Source: Ascidiaceihabitans sp023955215 (GTDB lineage: Bacteria; Pseudomonadota; Alphaproteobacteria; Rhodobacterales; Rhodobacteraceae). Taken from it: 64,000 nt of DNA. Every line of letters begins with the position of its first letter. Position 1 is the first letter of the stretch. The stretch is from positions 1 through 64,000 of the forward strand of contig CALSPX010000006.1 of assembly GCA_943788345.1 (NCBI GenBank). The letters are read 5' to 3'. The position numbers and the translations under genes were made by a program. Positions 44,711 through 53,782 of this stretch are shown piece by piece. The notes beneath the pieces were generated by a model, which was not told the origin of the DNA, made no database searches, and worked only from the letters and a program-made list of their open reading frames with translations.

Positions 44711-46507
44711 TCATTCTGCCGCTGATACTTCAGCGTGCGTATTATTTTCTTCGTTCATGCCTTCGTCAGAAGGCTCGTCTTTCAATATCGGCAACTGCAT
44801 TTCAAACACCGCACCGCCGGCTTGGCCGTTGCGTGCTGTCAGTCGACCGCCCAAATCGTTGACGATGCCTGACGAAATGGCAAGACCCAGCCCGACGCCA
44901 TCACCCGCCTGCTTGGTGGTGTAGAACGGCTCAAACAGCTGATCCTTGTCCTCAATCCCCGGCCCATTGTCGCGCACGGTGAGGGTTGCGGTGTCACCAG
45001 CGGCAAGGATGATATCGACCTGCGGATTGCGTTCAAGTTTGGTTGCATCAAGCGCATTGCGCAGCAGGTTCACCAAGACCTGTTCGATACGCATACGGTC
45101 CCCCATCACAAGGACGGGTTCATCTGGGATTATGAGCGTGATTTCGACCTGACGCTGACGCAACTGTGGTTCCATCATTGATAGCGACGAAGCAAGCGCA
45201 AGGCCCATATCTACAGGGCTTAGCTCTGCTGCACCCTTACGGGCGTATGACTTTAGCTGGCGTGTGATCGCGCTCATCCGTTCGATCAAACCATCGATCC
45301 GGCCAAAAGCAGAAAGCGCCTCATCAGGACGGTTGCGATTTAGCAAAAGACGCGCACCAGCCAGATAGGTTTTCATCGCCGCCAAAGGTTGGTTCAACTC
45401 GTGACTAACCGCTGCTGACATCTCGCCCAAAGCGGCCAATTTGCTGGATTGTTCCAGCGTCTGTTCCGCCACCGCAAGTGTCTCTTGGACCCTCTCACGT
45501 TCGGCAATTTCCCGCTGCAGGCGTAAGTTCAATGCGCGAAGCTCTGCCGATTCACGCTGAAACAACGCCATACGAAACGCGGTACGACGGCTAAGGAAAT
45601 AGAAGGCCAAGGCCAGCAGAATCGCGAACCCCATAATCTCTAGGGCCAAAACGCCATTCACCCGTTCGCGCACGGAGTTGAAGGTGGTGAATGAAACCAT
45701 TCGCCAACCCCGAAACGCGATCCGGTTTTCAAGCCGCATCACAGCTTCGCCCTTCATATATGCGTCTGAAGGCAATGCGGTCCAATCAGAGGTGGCACGA
45801 ATAGCACGTTCAATCGCACTTTGCGGGTCTTCACGCGCCAACGCTTCATCCTCAGTACGTCCACGCCAGCGCGGCTCCGTCGCCAAGATGATGGCGCCCT
45901 CGCTGTCTGTGACGATCAATGCATCCGAAATTCCGGCCCAAGCCCGCTCAAACTTCTGCAAGTCCACTTCGACAGAAATAACGCCAAGAACCTGACCCGC
46001 GGATTGCACACGGCGAGAGTAGGTAAAAACAAATCCGCCCGCCTCGCGCGGCTCAGCAGTAAAGATGGTGCCCTGCCCGCGTAAAGCATTCACAAAATGC
46101 GCCGCGCTGCGGCTGCTTTGCCCCAAACGGTTCCGATCAGTAGCCGCAACTGTCCGCCCATCACTGTCATGCAGAACCAATGATGCAGCCCCGATTTCCT
46201 CAACAAACGAAATCAATCGCTGTGTCGACTGGGAATAATCGCCAGAATTCAGCGCACCTATCAATGTGGGGTCACGCGCCAACAATTGTGGAACAATAGC
46301 GTTTTGGCGCAACTCGGACAACAGGTTGCCAGAATACAGGGCAAGACGCAGTTCAGCGCGATTTCGAGTGGTTTCAGTAAAACGATCGGTCAAAAACCGA
46401 TTGGTGACAGAGATCGTGACCACTGCAAGTATCAACAACAACACCAATGAAAGCCGGACACGCCAGCTCATCGCTTTGTTATGCTTGAAATCAGGCTCTT
46501 TCTTCAT
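44711..46507 (-). CDS. dctB: C4-dicarboxylate sensor histidine kinase DctB-like
   Basis: A 598-residue membrane kinase. Two transmembrane helices (~16-36 and ~290-310) flank a periplasmic PDC/Cache-type sensor (VLHDSDGRTVAATDRNRLGQ, then FVFTYSRRVQSAGQVLGVIS). A coiled-coil linker precedes the HisKA box SKLAALGEMSAAVSHELNQP (phosphoacceptor His). The HATPase domain has NLLRNALDAT (N box), DNGPGIED (G1) and GDGVGLGLAIS (G2). It likely senses C4-dicarboxylates and phosphorylates the regulator encoded next to it. No dct transporter gene is in the window, so the ligand is uncertain. Confidence 0.9.
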   Translation of the reverse strand: MKKEPDFKHNKAMSWRVRLSLVLLLILAVVTISVTNRFLTDRFTETTRNRAELRLALYSGNLLSELRQNAIVPQLLARDPTLIGALNSGDYSQSTQRLISFVEEIGAASLVLHDSDGRTVAATDRNRLGQSSRSAAHFVNALRGQGTIFTAEPREAGGFVFTYSRRVQSAGQVLGVISVEVDLQKFERAWAGISDALIVTDSEGAIILATEPRWRGRTEDEALAREDPQSAIERAIRATSDWTALPSDAYMKGEAVMRLENRIAFRGWRMVSFTTFNSVRERVNGVLALEIMGFAILLALAFYFLSRRTAFRMALFQRESAELRALNLRLQREIAERERVQETLAVAEQTLEQSSKLAALGEMSAAVSHELNQPLAAMKTYLAGARLLLNRNRPDEALSAFGRIDGLIERMSAITRQLKSYARKGAAELSPVDMGLALASSLSMMEPQLRQRQVEITLIIPDEPVLVMGDRMRIEQVLVNLLRNALDATKLERNPQVDIILAAGDTATLTVRDNGPGIEDKDQLFEPFYTTKQAGDGVGLGLAISSGIVNDLGGRLTARNGQAGGAVFEMQLPILKDEPSDEGMNEENNTHAEVSAAE

Positions 46508-46543
46508 CGCGCCAACCTAGACTGAAGGTTGGCGCGGCTCAAG

Positions 46544-47212
46544 TCACGCAGGTGTTAGAACGCCAGACAATGCGCGGAACAGCGCCTGTCCGTCGGTGCC
46601 GCCGTGGCCCGCATCAGCTGCGCGCTCAGGGTGTGGCATCATGCCAAGGACGCGTTTGTTGGCAGATAGAATGCCCGCAATGTCGCCTTTGGCCCCGTTT
46701 GGGTTGTCTGTGTACGTAAATGCAACGCGATCCTCGCCTTGCAAACGCGCGATTGTCTCGTCGTCTGCAAAGTAGTTGCCGTCGTGGTGCGCAATTGGAA
46801 TGTCGATGACATCGCCAACAGAATACCCTTCGGTATAGGCACATTGCGAGGTCACAACATTCAAGCCAACTGTCTTACAGATGTATTTAAGGCCCGCATT
46901 GCGCAGCAAAGCGCCGGGTAAAACACCCGTTTCAGCAAGAACCTGAAAACCGTTGCAGATACCAATGGCATAGCCACCACGATCTGCGTGGGCTTTCACC
47001 TCATTGCAAATCGGTGAGTTGGCAGCGATTGCGCCGCAACGCAGATAGTCGCCGAAGGAAAAACCACCCGGAACACCAACAATATCAACGCCGTCTGGCA
47101 GTTTGGTGTCTTTGTGCCAAACCATAGACACTTTGGCACCCGCCGCTTCAAAAGCTACCGCAAGGTCGCGGTCACAGTTAGATCCAGGAAAAACAACGAC
47201 CGCTGCGTGCAT
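46544..47212 (-). CDS. purQ: Phosphoribosylformylglycinamidine synthase subunit PurQ
   Basis: A 222-residue class I glutamine amidotransferase that supplies ammonia to PurL in purine synthesis. The nucleophile Cys is in YAIGICNGFQVLAETG, and the catalytic His/Glu are in GMMPHPERAAD. VVFPGSNCDRDLAVAFEAAG is the PurQ N-terminus. It follows purS with overlapping stop and start codons, so the subunits are co-translated. purL is not in the window. Confidence 0.95.
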   Translation of the reverse strand: MHAAVVVFPGSNCDRDLAVAFEAAGAKVSMVWHKDTKLPDGVDIVGVPGGFSFGDYLRCGAIAANSPICNEVKAHADRGGYAIGICNGFQVLAETGVLPGALLRNAGLKYICKTVGLNVVTSQCAYTEGYSVGDVIDIPIAHHDGNYFADDETIARLQGEDRVAFTYTDNPNGAKGDIAGILSANKRVLGMMPHPERAADAGHGGTDGQALFRALSGVLTPA

Positions 47213-47442
47213 CAGGACATCTCCACCGTGTAGGATTCAATAACCATGTTAGAGAGCAGCTTTTCGCACATCTCGTTCACAGTGGCTTCTGTTGTGCCGT
47301 CGGCAAGATCAAGTTCAATGACTTTGCCCTGACGAACGCCGTTCACGCCGTCAAAACCCATTGCACCCAAAGCATGACGTACCGCTTCACCTTGCGGATC
47401 CAACACACCATTCTTCAACATTACATGTACTCGAGCTTTCAT
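47212..47442 (-). CDS. purS: Phosphoribosylformylglycinamidine synthase subunit PurS
   Basis: A 76-residue small subunit that bridges PurL and PurQ. The fold is recognised from MKARVHVMLKNGVLDPQGEA, ALGAMGFDGVNGVRQGKVIE and the C-terminal CEKLLSNMVIESYTVEM. Length is typical. It lies between purC (53 bp upstream) and purQ (overlapping by one base), which gives the common alphaproteobacterial order purC-purS-purQ. Confidence 0.95.
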   Translation of the reverse strand: MKARVHVMLKNGVLDPQGEAVRHALGAMGFDGVNGVRQGKVIELDLADGTTEATVNEMCEKLLSNMVIESYTVEMS

Positions 47443-47495
47443 AGCGCCATCGCCTCTATCTTCTTAGTTTGATCAAATTCGAAAACCGACCCAGA

Positions 47496-48257
47496 TCAGT
47501 TGACCAGGGTTGGTTTTGTCGGTGTTGTGGATGTTTTAGGCATAACGCCCAAACGGTTGGCCACTTCGGTATATGCATCTGCAAGGCTACCCAGATCGCG
47601 GCGGAACACATCTTTGTCTAGCTTGCGGCCTGTTTCCATGTCCCACAAACGACAGCTGTCTGGGCTGATTTCATCTGCAACGATCAAACGCTGGAAGTCG
47701 CCGTCATAAACGCGACCTACTTCGATTTTAAAGTCGACCAGTTTGATACCAACAGCAAACATCACGCCAGACATGAAGTCATTTACCCGTAGCGCAAGGC
47801 TTAGGATGTCTTCCATGTCTTGCTGGCTGGCCCAACCAAAGGCCGCGATGTGCTCTTCAGAGACCAACGGATCGCCAAGGCTGTCATCTTTATAGCAATA
47901 CTCAACGATTGGACGCGGCAATTGCGTGCCCTCATCAATGCCCAAACGCTTAGACATAGTGCCCGCCGCGTAGTTACGCACGATGATCTCAAGTGGCACA
48001 ATCTCGCAAGACTTGCACAATTGCTCACGCATGTTCAGGCGTTTGATAAAGTGGTTTGGAACTCCAATTTGGGTCAAACCCTTCATGAAGTACTCAGACA
48101 GCATGTTGTTCAGAACACCCTTGCCGTCGATGACGTCTTTTTTCTCTGCGTTAAAGGCAGTGGCGTCATCCTTAAAGTACTGGACAATCGTACCAGGCTC
48201 TGGACCTTCATATAAGATCTTTGCTTTGCCTTCGTAAATTTTATTGCGCCGGGCCAT
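47496..48257 (-). CDS. purC: SAICAR synthetase
   Basis: A 253-residue ATP-dependent enzyme joining aspartate to CAIR in purine biosynthesis. Signatures are ARRNKIYEGKAKILYEGPEP (ATP lid), CEIVPLEIIVRNYAAGTMSK and LVDFKIEVGRVYDGDFQRLI (catalytic Asp/Glu), with DEISPDSCRLWD near the end. ATG 48257 is chosen; the open frame continues 71 codons further, but that extension does not resemble PurC. It heads the purC-purS-purQ operon and is divergent from the MprF-like gene. Confidence 0.95.
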   Translation of the reverse strand: MARRNKIYEGKAKILYEGPEPGTIVQYFKDDATAFNAEKKDVIDGKGVLNNMLSEYFMKGLTQIGVPNHFIKRLNMREQLCKSCEIVPLEIIVRNYAAGTMSKRLGIDEGTQLPRPIVEYCYKDDSLGDPLVSEEHIAAFGWASQQDMEDILSLALRVNDFMSGVMFAVGIKLVDFKIEVGRVYDGDFQRLIVADEISPDSCRLWDMETGRKLDKDVFRRDLGSLADAYTEVANRLGVMPKTSTTPTKPTLVN

Positions 48258-48585
48258 GGGCGTCCTTTCAGTATAGGATAGGGTCCGAGTCCCTCTCAGT
48301 TGTGGCTCTCTTAAGGCATGCAGGTGAGCGTCGCAAGCAACGGACTTCGCAAAGCTAACCCCAGGACAGACAGAGAGGGTGAATTGATGAAATAAATTGC
48401 GCCATGAGTTGTGCAAAAGAGACCTCATATTGACAAGATACACTGGATTTACGAAACGGCTGATCGACACAGCTTAACTAAAAATATCAATACAAACCTT
48501 TGAGTTTCCAGCTAAGAACCATGAATACCGGCATTCAGTTAATCACATGGTCACGCACCCAAAATAATCTATGTGAGGGGTTATA
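48258..48585. other. Divergent promoter region between purC and the MprF-like gene
   Basis: The 328 bases hold no credible gene. They must carry the promoters of both divergent units. I do not see a purine riboswitch, PurR box or other named element. Confidence 0.5.
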
Positions 48586-50487
48586 GTGGGTGAGATTAAG
48601 ATGACGCATCGAGTCAAAGCACGAAATATTGGTCAGGTGTTGCTCAGGGCAATTTTGCCGCTGAGTATCCTTTCGGTCTGCCTGTATTTGTTGTCACCGC
48701 ATCTGACACGCAATTTGATGCTGGAATTTCCAAAGCAATTGGCACAGATCCACTGGTCTGCTTGGTCTGCGGCCTCTCTATTGACGCTCATCAGCCTGTG
48801 GACTGTGGGACGTTATGATGGCGTAGCCCACCAACACTTCGCAACACGGGTACCACAAGGACAGGCCCGCATCGCTGGAACCTTTTCAATTGCGATCGCC
48901 CAAACACTAGGGTTCGGGTTGTTCACTGGCGCATTGGTGCGGTGGCGGTTGTTGCGCGATGTTTCGTTCGGCATGGCGCTTAAACTGTCCGCCTTTGTTT
49001 CGGTCTCATTTATGTTGTGTTTGGCTGTTGTCACCGCACTTGTTTGCGTCCTGTTGCCTTCTCCCGATTGGACCTTTGCCCCAGCAATGTTGGTTTTACT
49101 GACATTGCCAATTGGCATCGCGGTCATGTTTCGTTGGCCAAACCTGACCATTGGCCGTTTCATCTTCCGGTTCCCCAACCTTTCATGCAGCTTTGCTATT
49201 TTAAGCTGGACCTTGGTCGATACGGTCGCGATGGCTGGTGTTATCTACGTCTTACTTCCCAGCAGCGCCGAAATCTCATTCATCGCGTTCCTACCCATAT
49301 TCCTGTTGGCACTGGGCACCGCCCTCCTCTCAACAACGCCCGGCGGCGTTGGGCCGTTTGAATTGATGATGCTGGGATTACTGCCACAGATTCCCGCCAG
49401 CGAGGTATTGGGCAGTATCGTAGCTTTCCGCATTGTCTATTATGCAATCCCTGCCCTGTGCAGTCTCCTTGCCCTAATCCGTCCCTTCAGATCTGGCGCG
49501 GGCGAACATCCAATGGCAGCCATACATCCAACCGAAAGCAACCAAGCAGAGGTTCAGATCATCGCCCAAAACGGCGGGCGTATTTTACCCACTTTGGACG
49601 GTCTCAGCGCCATCTGGCCAACCAGCCAAACCATAACTGCGCTGTTTAACCCAATATCCGGCAGCATGGACGCCACGCTAACCGCGTTAAAAACTGAAGC
49701 AGCCAGTTTGGGTAAAATCCCGCTTGTTTATAAATGTAACAGCCGCAATGCCGCTGCACTGCGTCGCCACCACTGGTCCATCATGCACATGTCAGATGAT
49801 GCCATGATCGCCCCACAGCACTTTGCGCTCAACACACCAGCCCTGCGCACATTGCGGCGCAAACTACGGGCGGCCACGAAAAGTGGTATTTTAATCCATA
49901 CAGATAAGATCACGGATTGGCCGACACTTCACCAGATCGACCAGGATTGGCAAAATACACATGGCGCTGCACGTGGCGGTACAATGGGACGTTTTGAAAT
50001 CGGGTATCTATCCACTCACTTCATAGCACGCGCCGAACATCACGGCCGCCTATGTGCCTTTGTCACCTTTCAGAAAAGCGGCAATGAATGGTGCTTAGAT
50101 GTCATGCGCCACACATCAGAAATGCCCGACGGCACCATGCACGCTCTTGTCCACAGCGCAATTACAGCGGCAAAAGAATTGGGGATCGAACGCCTTAGCC
50201 TTGCCGCAACACCCGCCTGTCCTGACCCAAGCAGCCGTTTTTTCCGTTGGTCTGCGCGGCGCGCGGTTTCCAAGGCTGGTGGTACAGGCCTGCGCCAATT
50301 CAAATCTACCTTCGCCCCAAAATGGGAACCACGCTACGCCGCTGCACAAACCCCTTTGTCTATGGCCATTGGACTAGCAGATATCACTCGTGAAGTGCAC
50401 AATCCCAACAAGATCACGGCCGCAGAACCGCGAAAAATTCATAATTTTGATGAATATTATGAACTGGCCTCAAAACAGGCCTCATGA
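48586..50487 (+). CDS. MprF-like phosphatidylglycerol lysyltransferase/flippase
   Basis: A 633-residue two-part protein. Residues 15-310 contain about eight membrane helices with the flippase-type segments FGLFTGALVRWRLLRDVSFG and TPGGVGPFELMMLGLLP. Residues ~325-620 are the cytosolic DUF2156 aminoacyl-tRNA-dependent transferase domain, with RRHHWSIMHMSDDAMIAPQ and FDEYYELASKQ at the end. It probably adds an amino acid to phosphatidylglycerol or ornithine lipid and moves it outward, lowering surface charge. GTG 48586 has GAGGGG five bases upstream; ATG 48601 is an alternative. bmtA follows after 36 bp, perhaps co-transcribed. Confidence 0.85.
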   Translation: MGEIKMTHRVKARNIGQVLLRAILPLSILSVCLYLLSPHLTRNLMLEFPKQLAQIHWSAWSAASLLTLISLWTVGRYDGVAHQHFATRVPQGQARIAGTFSIAIAQTLGFGLFTGALVRWRLLRDVSFGMALKLSAFVSVSFMLCLAVVTALVCVLLPSPDWTFAPAMLVLLTLPIGIAVMFRWPNLTIGRFIFRFPNLSCSFAILSWTLVDTVAMAGVIYVLLPSSAEISFIAFLPIFLLALGTALLSTTPGGVGPFELMMLGLLPQIPASEVLGSIVAFRIVYYAIPALCSLLALIRPFRSGAGEHPMAAIHPTESNQAEVQIIAQNGGRILPTLDGLSAIWPTSQTITALFNPISGSMDATLTALKTEAASLGKIPLVYKCNSRNAAALRRHHWSIMHMSDDAMIAPQHFALNTPALRTLRRKLRAATKSGILIHTDKITDWPTLHQIDQDWQNTHGAARGGTMGRFEIGYLSTHFIARAEHHGRLCAFVTFQKSGNEWCLDVMRHTSEMPDGTMHALVHSAITAAKELGIERLSLAATPACPDPSSRFFRWSARRAVSKAGGTGLRQFKSTFAPKWEPRYAAAQTPLSMAIGLADITREVHNPNKITAAEPRKIHNFDEYYELASKQAS

Positions 50488-50523
50488 CACAGCACGTATA
50501 AATCAATGTGCAGGACATGAACC

Positions 50524-51543
50524 ATGACAAATATTCTAATCCAACTCCTTGAAGAAAAAGGTGTTTTATTGGCCGACGGTGCCACAGGCACAAACCTATT
50601 CAACATGGGTCTTATGTCTGGCGATGCGCCAGAGATGTGGAATACGGACGAACCTGCAAAAATCCGCAAATTGTACAGCGGCGCGGTTGATGCCGGCAGC
50701 GATATTTTCCTGACCAATTCCTTTGGTGCCAATGCTTCGCGCTTGCGTCTGCACGGTGCCGAAAAACGGGCTCATGAACTGAGCCGCGTATCGGCCGAAA
50801 TTGCACGCGACATTGCCGATCAGGCAGGCCGAAAAGTCATCGTTGCAGGCTCGGTCGGCCCAACTGGTGAAATCATGGAACCTGTTGGTGAACTCACACA
50901 CGCCCTTGCGGTTGAGATGTTTCACGAAACCGCCGACGGCTTAAAGGCAGGTGGCGCGGATGTGGCATGGGTTGAAACCATTTCTGCCCCCGAAGAATAT
51001 CGCGCAGCCGCCGAAGGCTTTGCTTTGGCCGGTATCGATTTCGTTGGCACCATGAGTTTTGATACCGCAGGACGTACCATGATGGGCATGACCAGTGCGG
51101 ATATGGTCAAAATGGTCGATGAGATCACAAACACGCCACTCGCTTTTGGCGCAAACTGTGGCACCGGTTCGTCGGATCTGTTGCGCACTGTTCTGGGTTT
51201 TGCGTCCCAAGGCAGCAACGTTCCAATCGTCGCAAAGGGCAATGCTGGTATCCCGAAATATGTTGAGGGCCACATTCACTACGACGGCACACCAGAACTG
51301 ATGGCCGATTATGCTGTGATGGCACGCGCCTGTGGTGCCAAAATCATCGGAGGGTGCTGTGGCACGATGCCAAACCACCTGCGCGCAATGCGCGAAGCTT
51401 TGGACACACGCACAATGGCTGAGGCCCCTAGCCTTGATGAAATCGTCGCAAAACTGGGGGCGTTTTCGTCTGCAACAGACGGAACTGGTGACAACGAACC
51501 AGGCCCACGCAGAACACGCCGCAGCCGTCAAAAAGCTAACTAA
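50524..51543 (+). CDS. bmtA: Homocysteine S-methyltransferase domain protein (split methionine synthase)
   Basis: A 339-residue zinc-dependent Hcy-binding methyltransferase. It begins LLADGATGTNLFNMGLM; the zinc cysteines are in FGANCGTGSSDLL and IIGGCCGTMPNHL. Roseobacters use it either as betaine-homocysteine methyltransferase or as the homocysteine module of a methionine synthase made of separate proteins; I recall genetic evidence for a split MetH in Phaeobacter. The next gene encodes a corrinoid-binding module, which favours the cobalamin-dependent role. The C-terminus is a basic Arg/Lys tail. A GC-rich hairpin follows at 51562-51591. Confidence 0.88.
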   Translation: MTNILIQLLEEKGVLLADGATGTNLFNMGLMSGDAPEMWNTDEPAKIRKLYSGAVDAGSDIFLTNSFGANASRLRLHGAEKRAHELSRVSAEIARDIADQAGRKVIVAGSVGPTGEIMEPVGELTHALAVEMFHETADGLKAGGADVAWVETISAPEEYRAAAEGFALAGIDFVGTMSFDTAGRTMMGMTSADMVKMVDEITNTPLAFGANCGTGSSDLLRTVLGFASQGSNVPIVAKGNAGIPKYVEGHIHYDGTPELMADYAVMARACGAKIIGGCCGTMPNHLRAMREALDTRTMAEAPSLDEIVAKLGAFSSATDGTGDNEPGPRRTRRSRQKAN

Positions 51544-51561
51544 GGTCGCATAAAGACAACC

Positions 51562-51591
51562 GCTGTTCGCTCCGTCAAACGGGCGGACAGC
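51562..51591 (+). other. GC-rich hairpin after bmtA
   Basis: GCTGTTCGCTCCG and CGGGCGGACAGC form a long imperfect stem (with G-T pairs) around TCAAA. No T-run follows, so it may be a processing or attenuation structure, not a strong terminator. The rest of 51592-51837 shows no named riboswitch. Confidence 0.4.
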
Positions 51592-51837
51592 AACATCGAA
51601 GAGGCAATGTTCGTAAATCTGCGCCATCTTCATGAAAATAATGACAGAAAACGGGCCAACACTGGTCCAGTTTATTGTTTAAATTTCCAGTTATTCCTGT
51701 CAAAAACACTCTTAAATGCAAGCGTGAGGTCGCGCACAGCATCGCCAATGTCGCAAAATGAAAAGTCACGCTGCGACATTCTGACAAAACTGAATCAACG
51801 ATGGGGCCCGCCCCTACCTTTTGCAAAGGACACTTAC

Positions 51838-52536
51838 ATGTCAGACGACGCAGATATCATCCTAGCTGAACTGGACGACGAAGAACTGGTTCAACAGATG
51901 TTTGACGACCTTTACGACGGCCTCAAAGAAGAGATCGAAGAAGGTGTGAACATCCTGCTTTCAAGAGATTGGGCACCTTATGACGTTCTGACCAAAGCAC
52001 TGGTTGGCGGCATGACAATTGTTGGCGCCGATTTCCGCGATGGTATCTTGTTCGTACCAGAGGTTCTGTTGGCCGCAAATGCAATGAAGGGTGGCATGTT
52101 CATCCTCAAGCCATTGTTGGCTGAAACAGGCGCGCCGCGCGTCGGTAAGATGGTCATCGGCACCGTCAAAGGCGACATCCACGATATTGGCAAAAACCTT
52201 GTTGGTATGATGATGGAAGGCGCCGGCTTTGAAGTTGTCGACCTTGGCATCAACAACGCTGTCGAGGCCTACCTTGAAGCGATGGAAGAGGAAGGCCCTG
52301 ATATCCTTGGTATGTCTGCCCTACTCACCACCACAATGCCCTACATGAAAGTCGTGATCGACACGATGATCGAACAAGGTATTCGCGATGACTACGTTGT
52401 CCTTGTTGGCGGCGCACCGCTAAACGAAGAGTTCGGCAAAGCCATTGGCGCAGACGCCTATTGCCGTGACGCAGCCGTAGCTGTTGAAACCGCAAAAGAA
52501 TTTATGGACCGCAAGCACAACCAAATGTCCGCTTAG
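51838..52536 (+). CDS. Corrinoid-binding protein (MtbC / MetH B12-module type)
   Basis: About 232 residues. A helical cap domain (~1-95, EEIEEGVNILLSRDWAPYDV and FVPEVLLAANAMKGGMFIL) precedes a Rossmann B12-binding domain. The latter has the cobalt-ligand His in GDIHDIGKNLVGMMMEGAGF, MSALLTTTMPYMKVVID and LVGGAPLNEEFGKAIGADAY. It shuttles a methyl group between methyl donor and homocysteine. ATG 51838 has AAAGGA seven bases upstream; the open frame extends farther upstream without matching the family. Together with the preceding Hcy-binding protein it supplies two modules of MetH; the folate and reactivation modules are elsewhere. Confidence 0.9.
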   Translation: MSDDADIILAELDDEELVQQMFDDLYDGLKEEIEEGVNILLSRDWAPYDVLTKALVGGMTIVGADFRDGILFVPEVLLAANAMKGGMFILKPLLAETGAPRVGKMVIGTVKGDIHDIGKNLVGMMMEGAGFEVVDLGINNAVEAYLEAMEEEGPDILGMSALLTTTMPYMKVVIDTMIEQGIRDDYVVLVGGAPLNEEFGKAIGADAYCRDAAVAVETAKEFMDRKHNQMSA

Positions 52537-52560
52537 GTCCAAGACCAACTTCTAGATTTG

Positions 52561-52595
52561 GGCCTGTTGCGATGTAGATCGCGGCAGGCCTTTTT
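52561..52595 (+). terminator. Rho-independent terminator after the corrinoid protein gene
   Basis: GGCCTG (52561-52566) pairs with CAGGCC (52585-52590), with inner GCGAT/ATCGC pairing, followed by TTTTT. DUF1638 then starts only 15 bp later, so it may depend on read-through. Confidence 0.9.
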
Positions 52596-52609
52596 CGTAA
52601 GGTAATACT

Positions 52610-53245
52610 ATGACCCAAATCAGTGATGCAGAACTGACAGAAAATGGACTAACGGAAATGGCCGCTGGCCGTATCCTTTTGATTGCTTGCGGTGCATTGG
52701 CGCGCGAAATCTTGGACCTGAAAAAGGCCAATGGCTGGGATCATATGGATCTGACCTGTTTACCTGCCAAGCTGCACCTTTACCCCGAAAAAATCACTAA
52801 GGCTGTGACCGAAGCGGTGGCCAAACATCGCGCATCATACGACGAAATCTTTGTGGTTTACGCTGATTGCGGGACCGGTGGATTGCTACAAACCGCCTGT
52901 GATGACATGGGTGTACAGATGGTGGCAGGTCCACACTGTTACAGTTTTTTCGAGGGAAATGAACGGTTTGCAGACATAAGTGAAAGTGAATTCACTGCCT
53001 TTTACCTCACTGACTTTTTGGTCCGCCAGTTTGAGGCCTTCATCATCAAACCAATGGGCTTAGATCGCCACCCAGAGCTGCGCGACATGTATTTTGGGAA
53101 CTATGAAAAACTGGTCTATCAGGCCCAAACAAACGATCCCGCCCTAACGGAAAAGGCCAAAGCCGCCGCTGAAACCCTTGGGCTCGCGTTTGAACGCCGC
53201 CTCACAGGATACGGTGATCTGGAAGTAACGCTAAAGGCGCTTTAA
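52610..53245 (+). CDS. DUF1638 protein
   Basis: A 211-residue cytosolic protein of the DUF1638 family. Conserved-looking cysteines occur in ILLIACGALAREILDL, VYADCGTGGLLQTACDD and VAGPHCYSFFEGNERF, suggesting a metal or cofactor site. Related proteins are found beside corrinoid methyltransferase genes, and here it directly follows the corrinoid protein, so a part in cobalamin-dependent methyl transfer or reactivation is likely but not proven. Its stop codon overlaps that of the convergent sufE gene within TTAA. Confidence 0.82.
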   Translation: MTQISDAELTENGLTEMAAGRILLIACGALAREILDLKKANGWDHMDLTCLPAKLHLYPEKITKAVTEAVAKHRASYDEIFVVYADCGTGGLLQTACDDMGVQMVAGPHCYSFFEGNERFADISESEFTAFYLTDFLVRQFEAFIIKPMGLDRHPELRDMYFGNYEKLVYQAQTNDPALTEKAKAAAETLGLAFERRLTGYGDLEVTLKAL

Positions 53246-53649
53246 CTGGCCGAAGCAACCAGACGAATACGCTCAATCATCGCACGCACGCCGTTAGAAC
53301 GCTGCGCTGACAAGTGATCGTTTAGCCCGAGGCGTGCCATTTCGCCGTGTGCATCCACGGCCAAAACCTCTTCCAAGGTCAAACCGTTGTATAACTTGCG
53401 CAACACCGCAACCAAGCCGCGCACGATCATCGCATCGCTTTCGCCGTCAAAGGTAAATACGCCGTCAGCGACCGTTGGGTGCAACCACACTTGGCTGGCG
53501 CATCCGTCCACTTTGGTGGCAGGTGCCTTCAGCGCATCAGGCAAAGGATCCATCGCTTTGCCCATATCAATCACAAACCGATAGCGATCTTCCCAGTCTT
53601 CTAGGAATTCAAAATCTTCAACGATCTCTTCAAAGTCAGGACTGGCCAT
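53242..53649 (-). CDS. sufE: SufE family Fe-S assembly protein
   Basis: A 135-residue protein that accepts persulfide sulfur from SufS and stimulates Fe-S cluster assembly. The acceptor Cys is in KVDGCASQVWLHP, and FEFLEDWEDRYRFVIDMGKA is the typical N-terminal helix. ATG 53649 is the family start; the open frame upstream to 53928 lacks similarity and overlaps the divergent lipoprotein promoter. suf genes proper are not in the window. Confidence 0.92.
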   Translation of the reverse strand: MASPDFEEIVEDFEFLEDWEDRYRFVIDMGKAMDPLPDALKAPATKVDGCASQVWLHPTVADGVFTFDGESDAMIVRGLVAVLRKLYNGLTLEEVLAVDAHGEMARLGLNDHLSAQRSNGVRAMIERIRLVASAS

Positions 53650-53782
53650 CGTACCCTCATCTACTGTGTAGCTGACAGGTAGTGCGCACCTCCCAAAAGG
53701 TCCACACCCTTTTCGCGCCGCACTCTTTTCAAAACCACTGCGATAGGCTACCAAACATGTAAACAACATTGCGGGCAGCCTT

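Noticed and set aside
51592..51837. SAM or SAH riboswitch before the corrinoid protein gene
   Set aside because: I looked for the SAM-II and SAH core sequences and did not find them; a covariance-model search would settle it.
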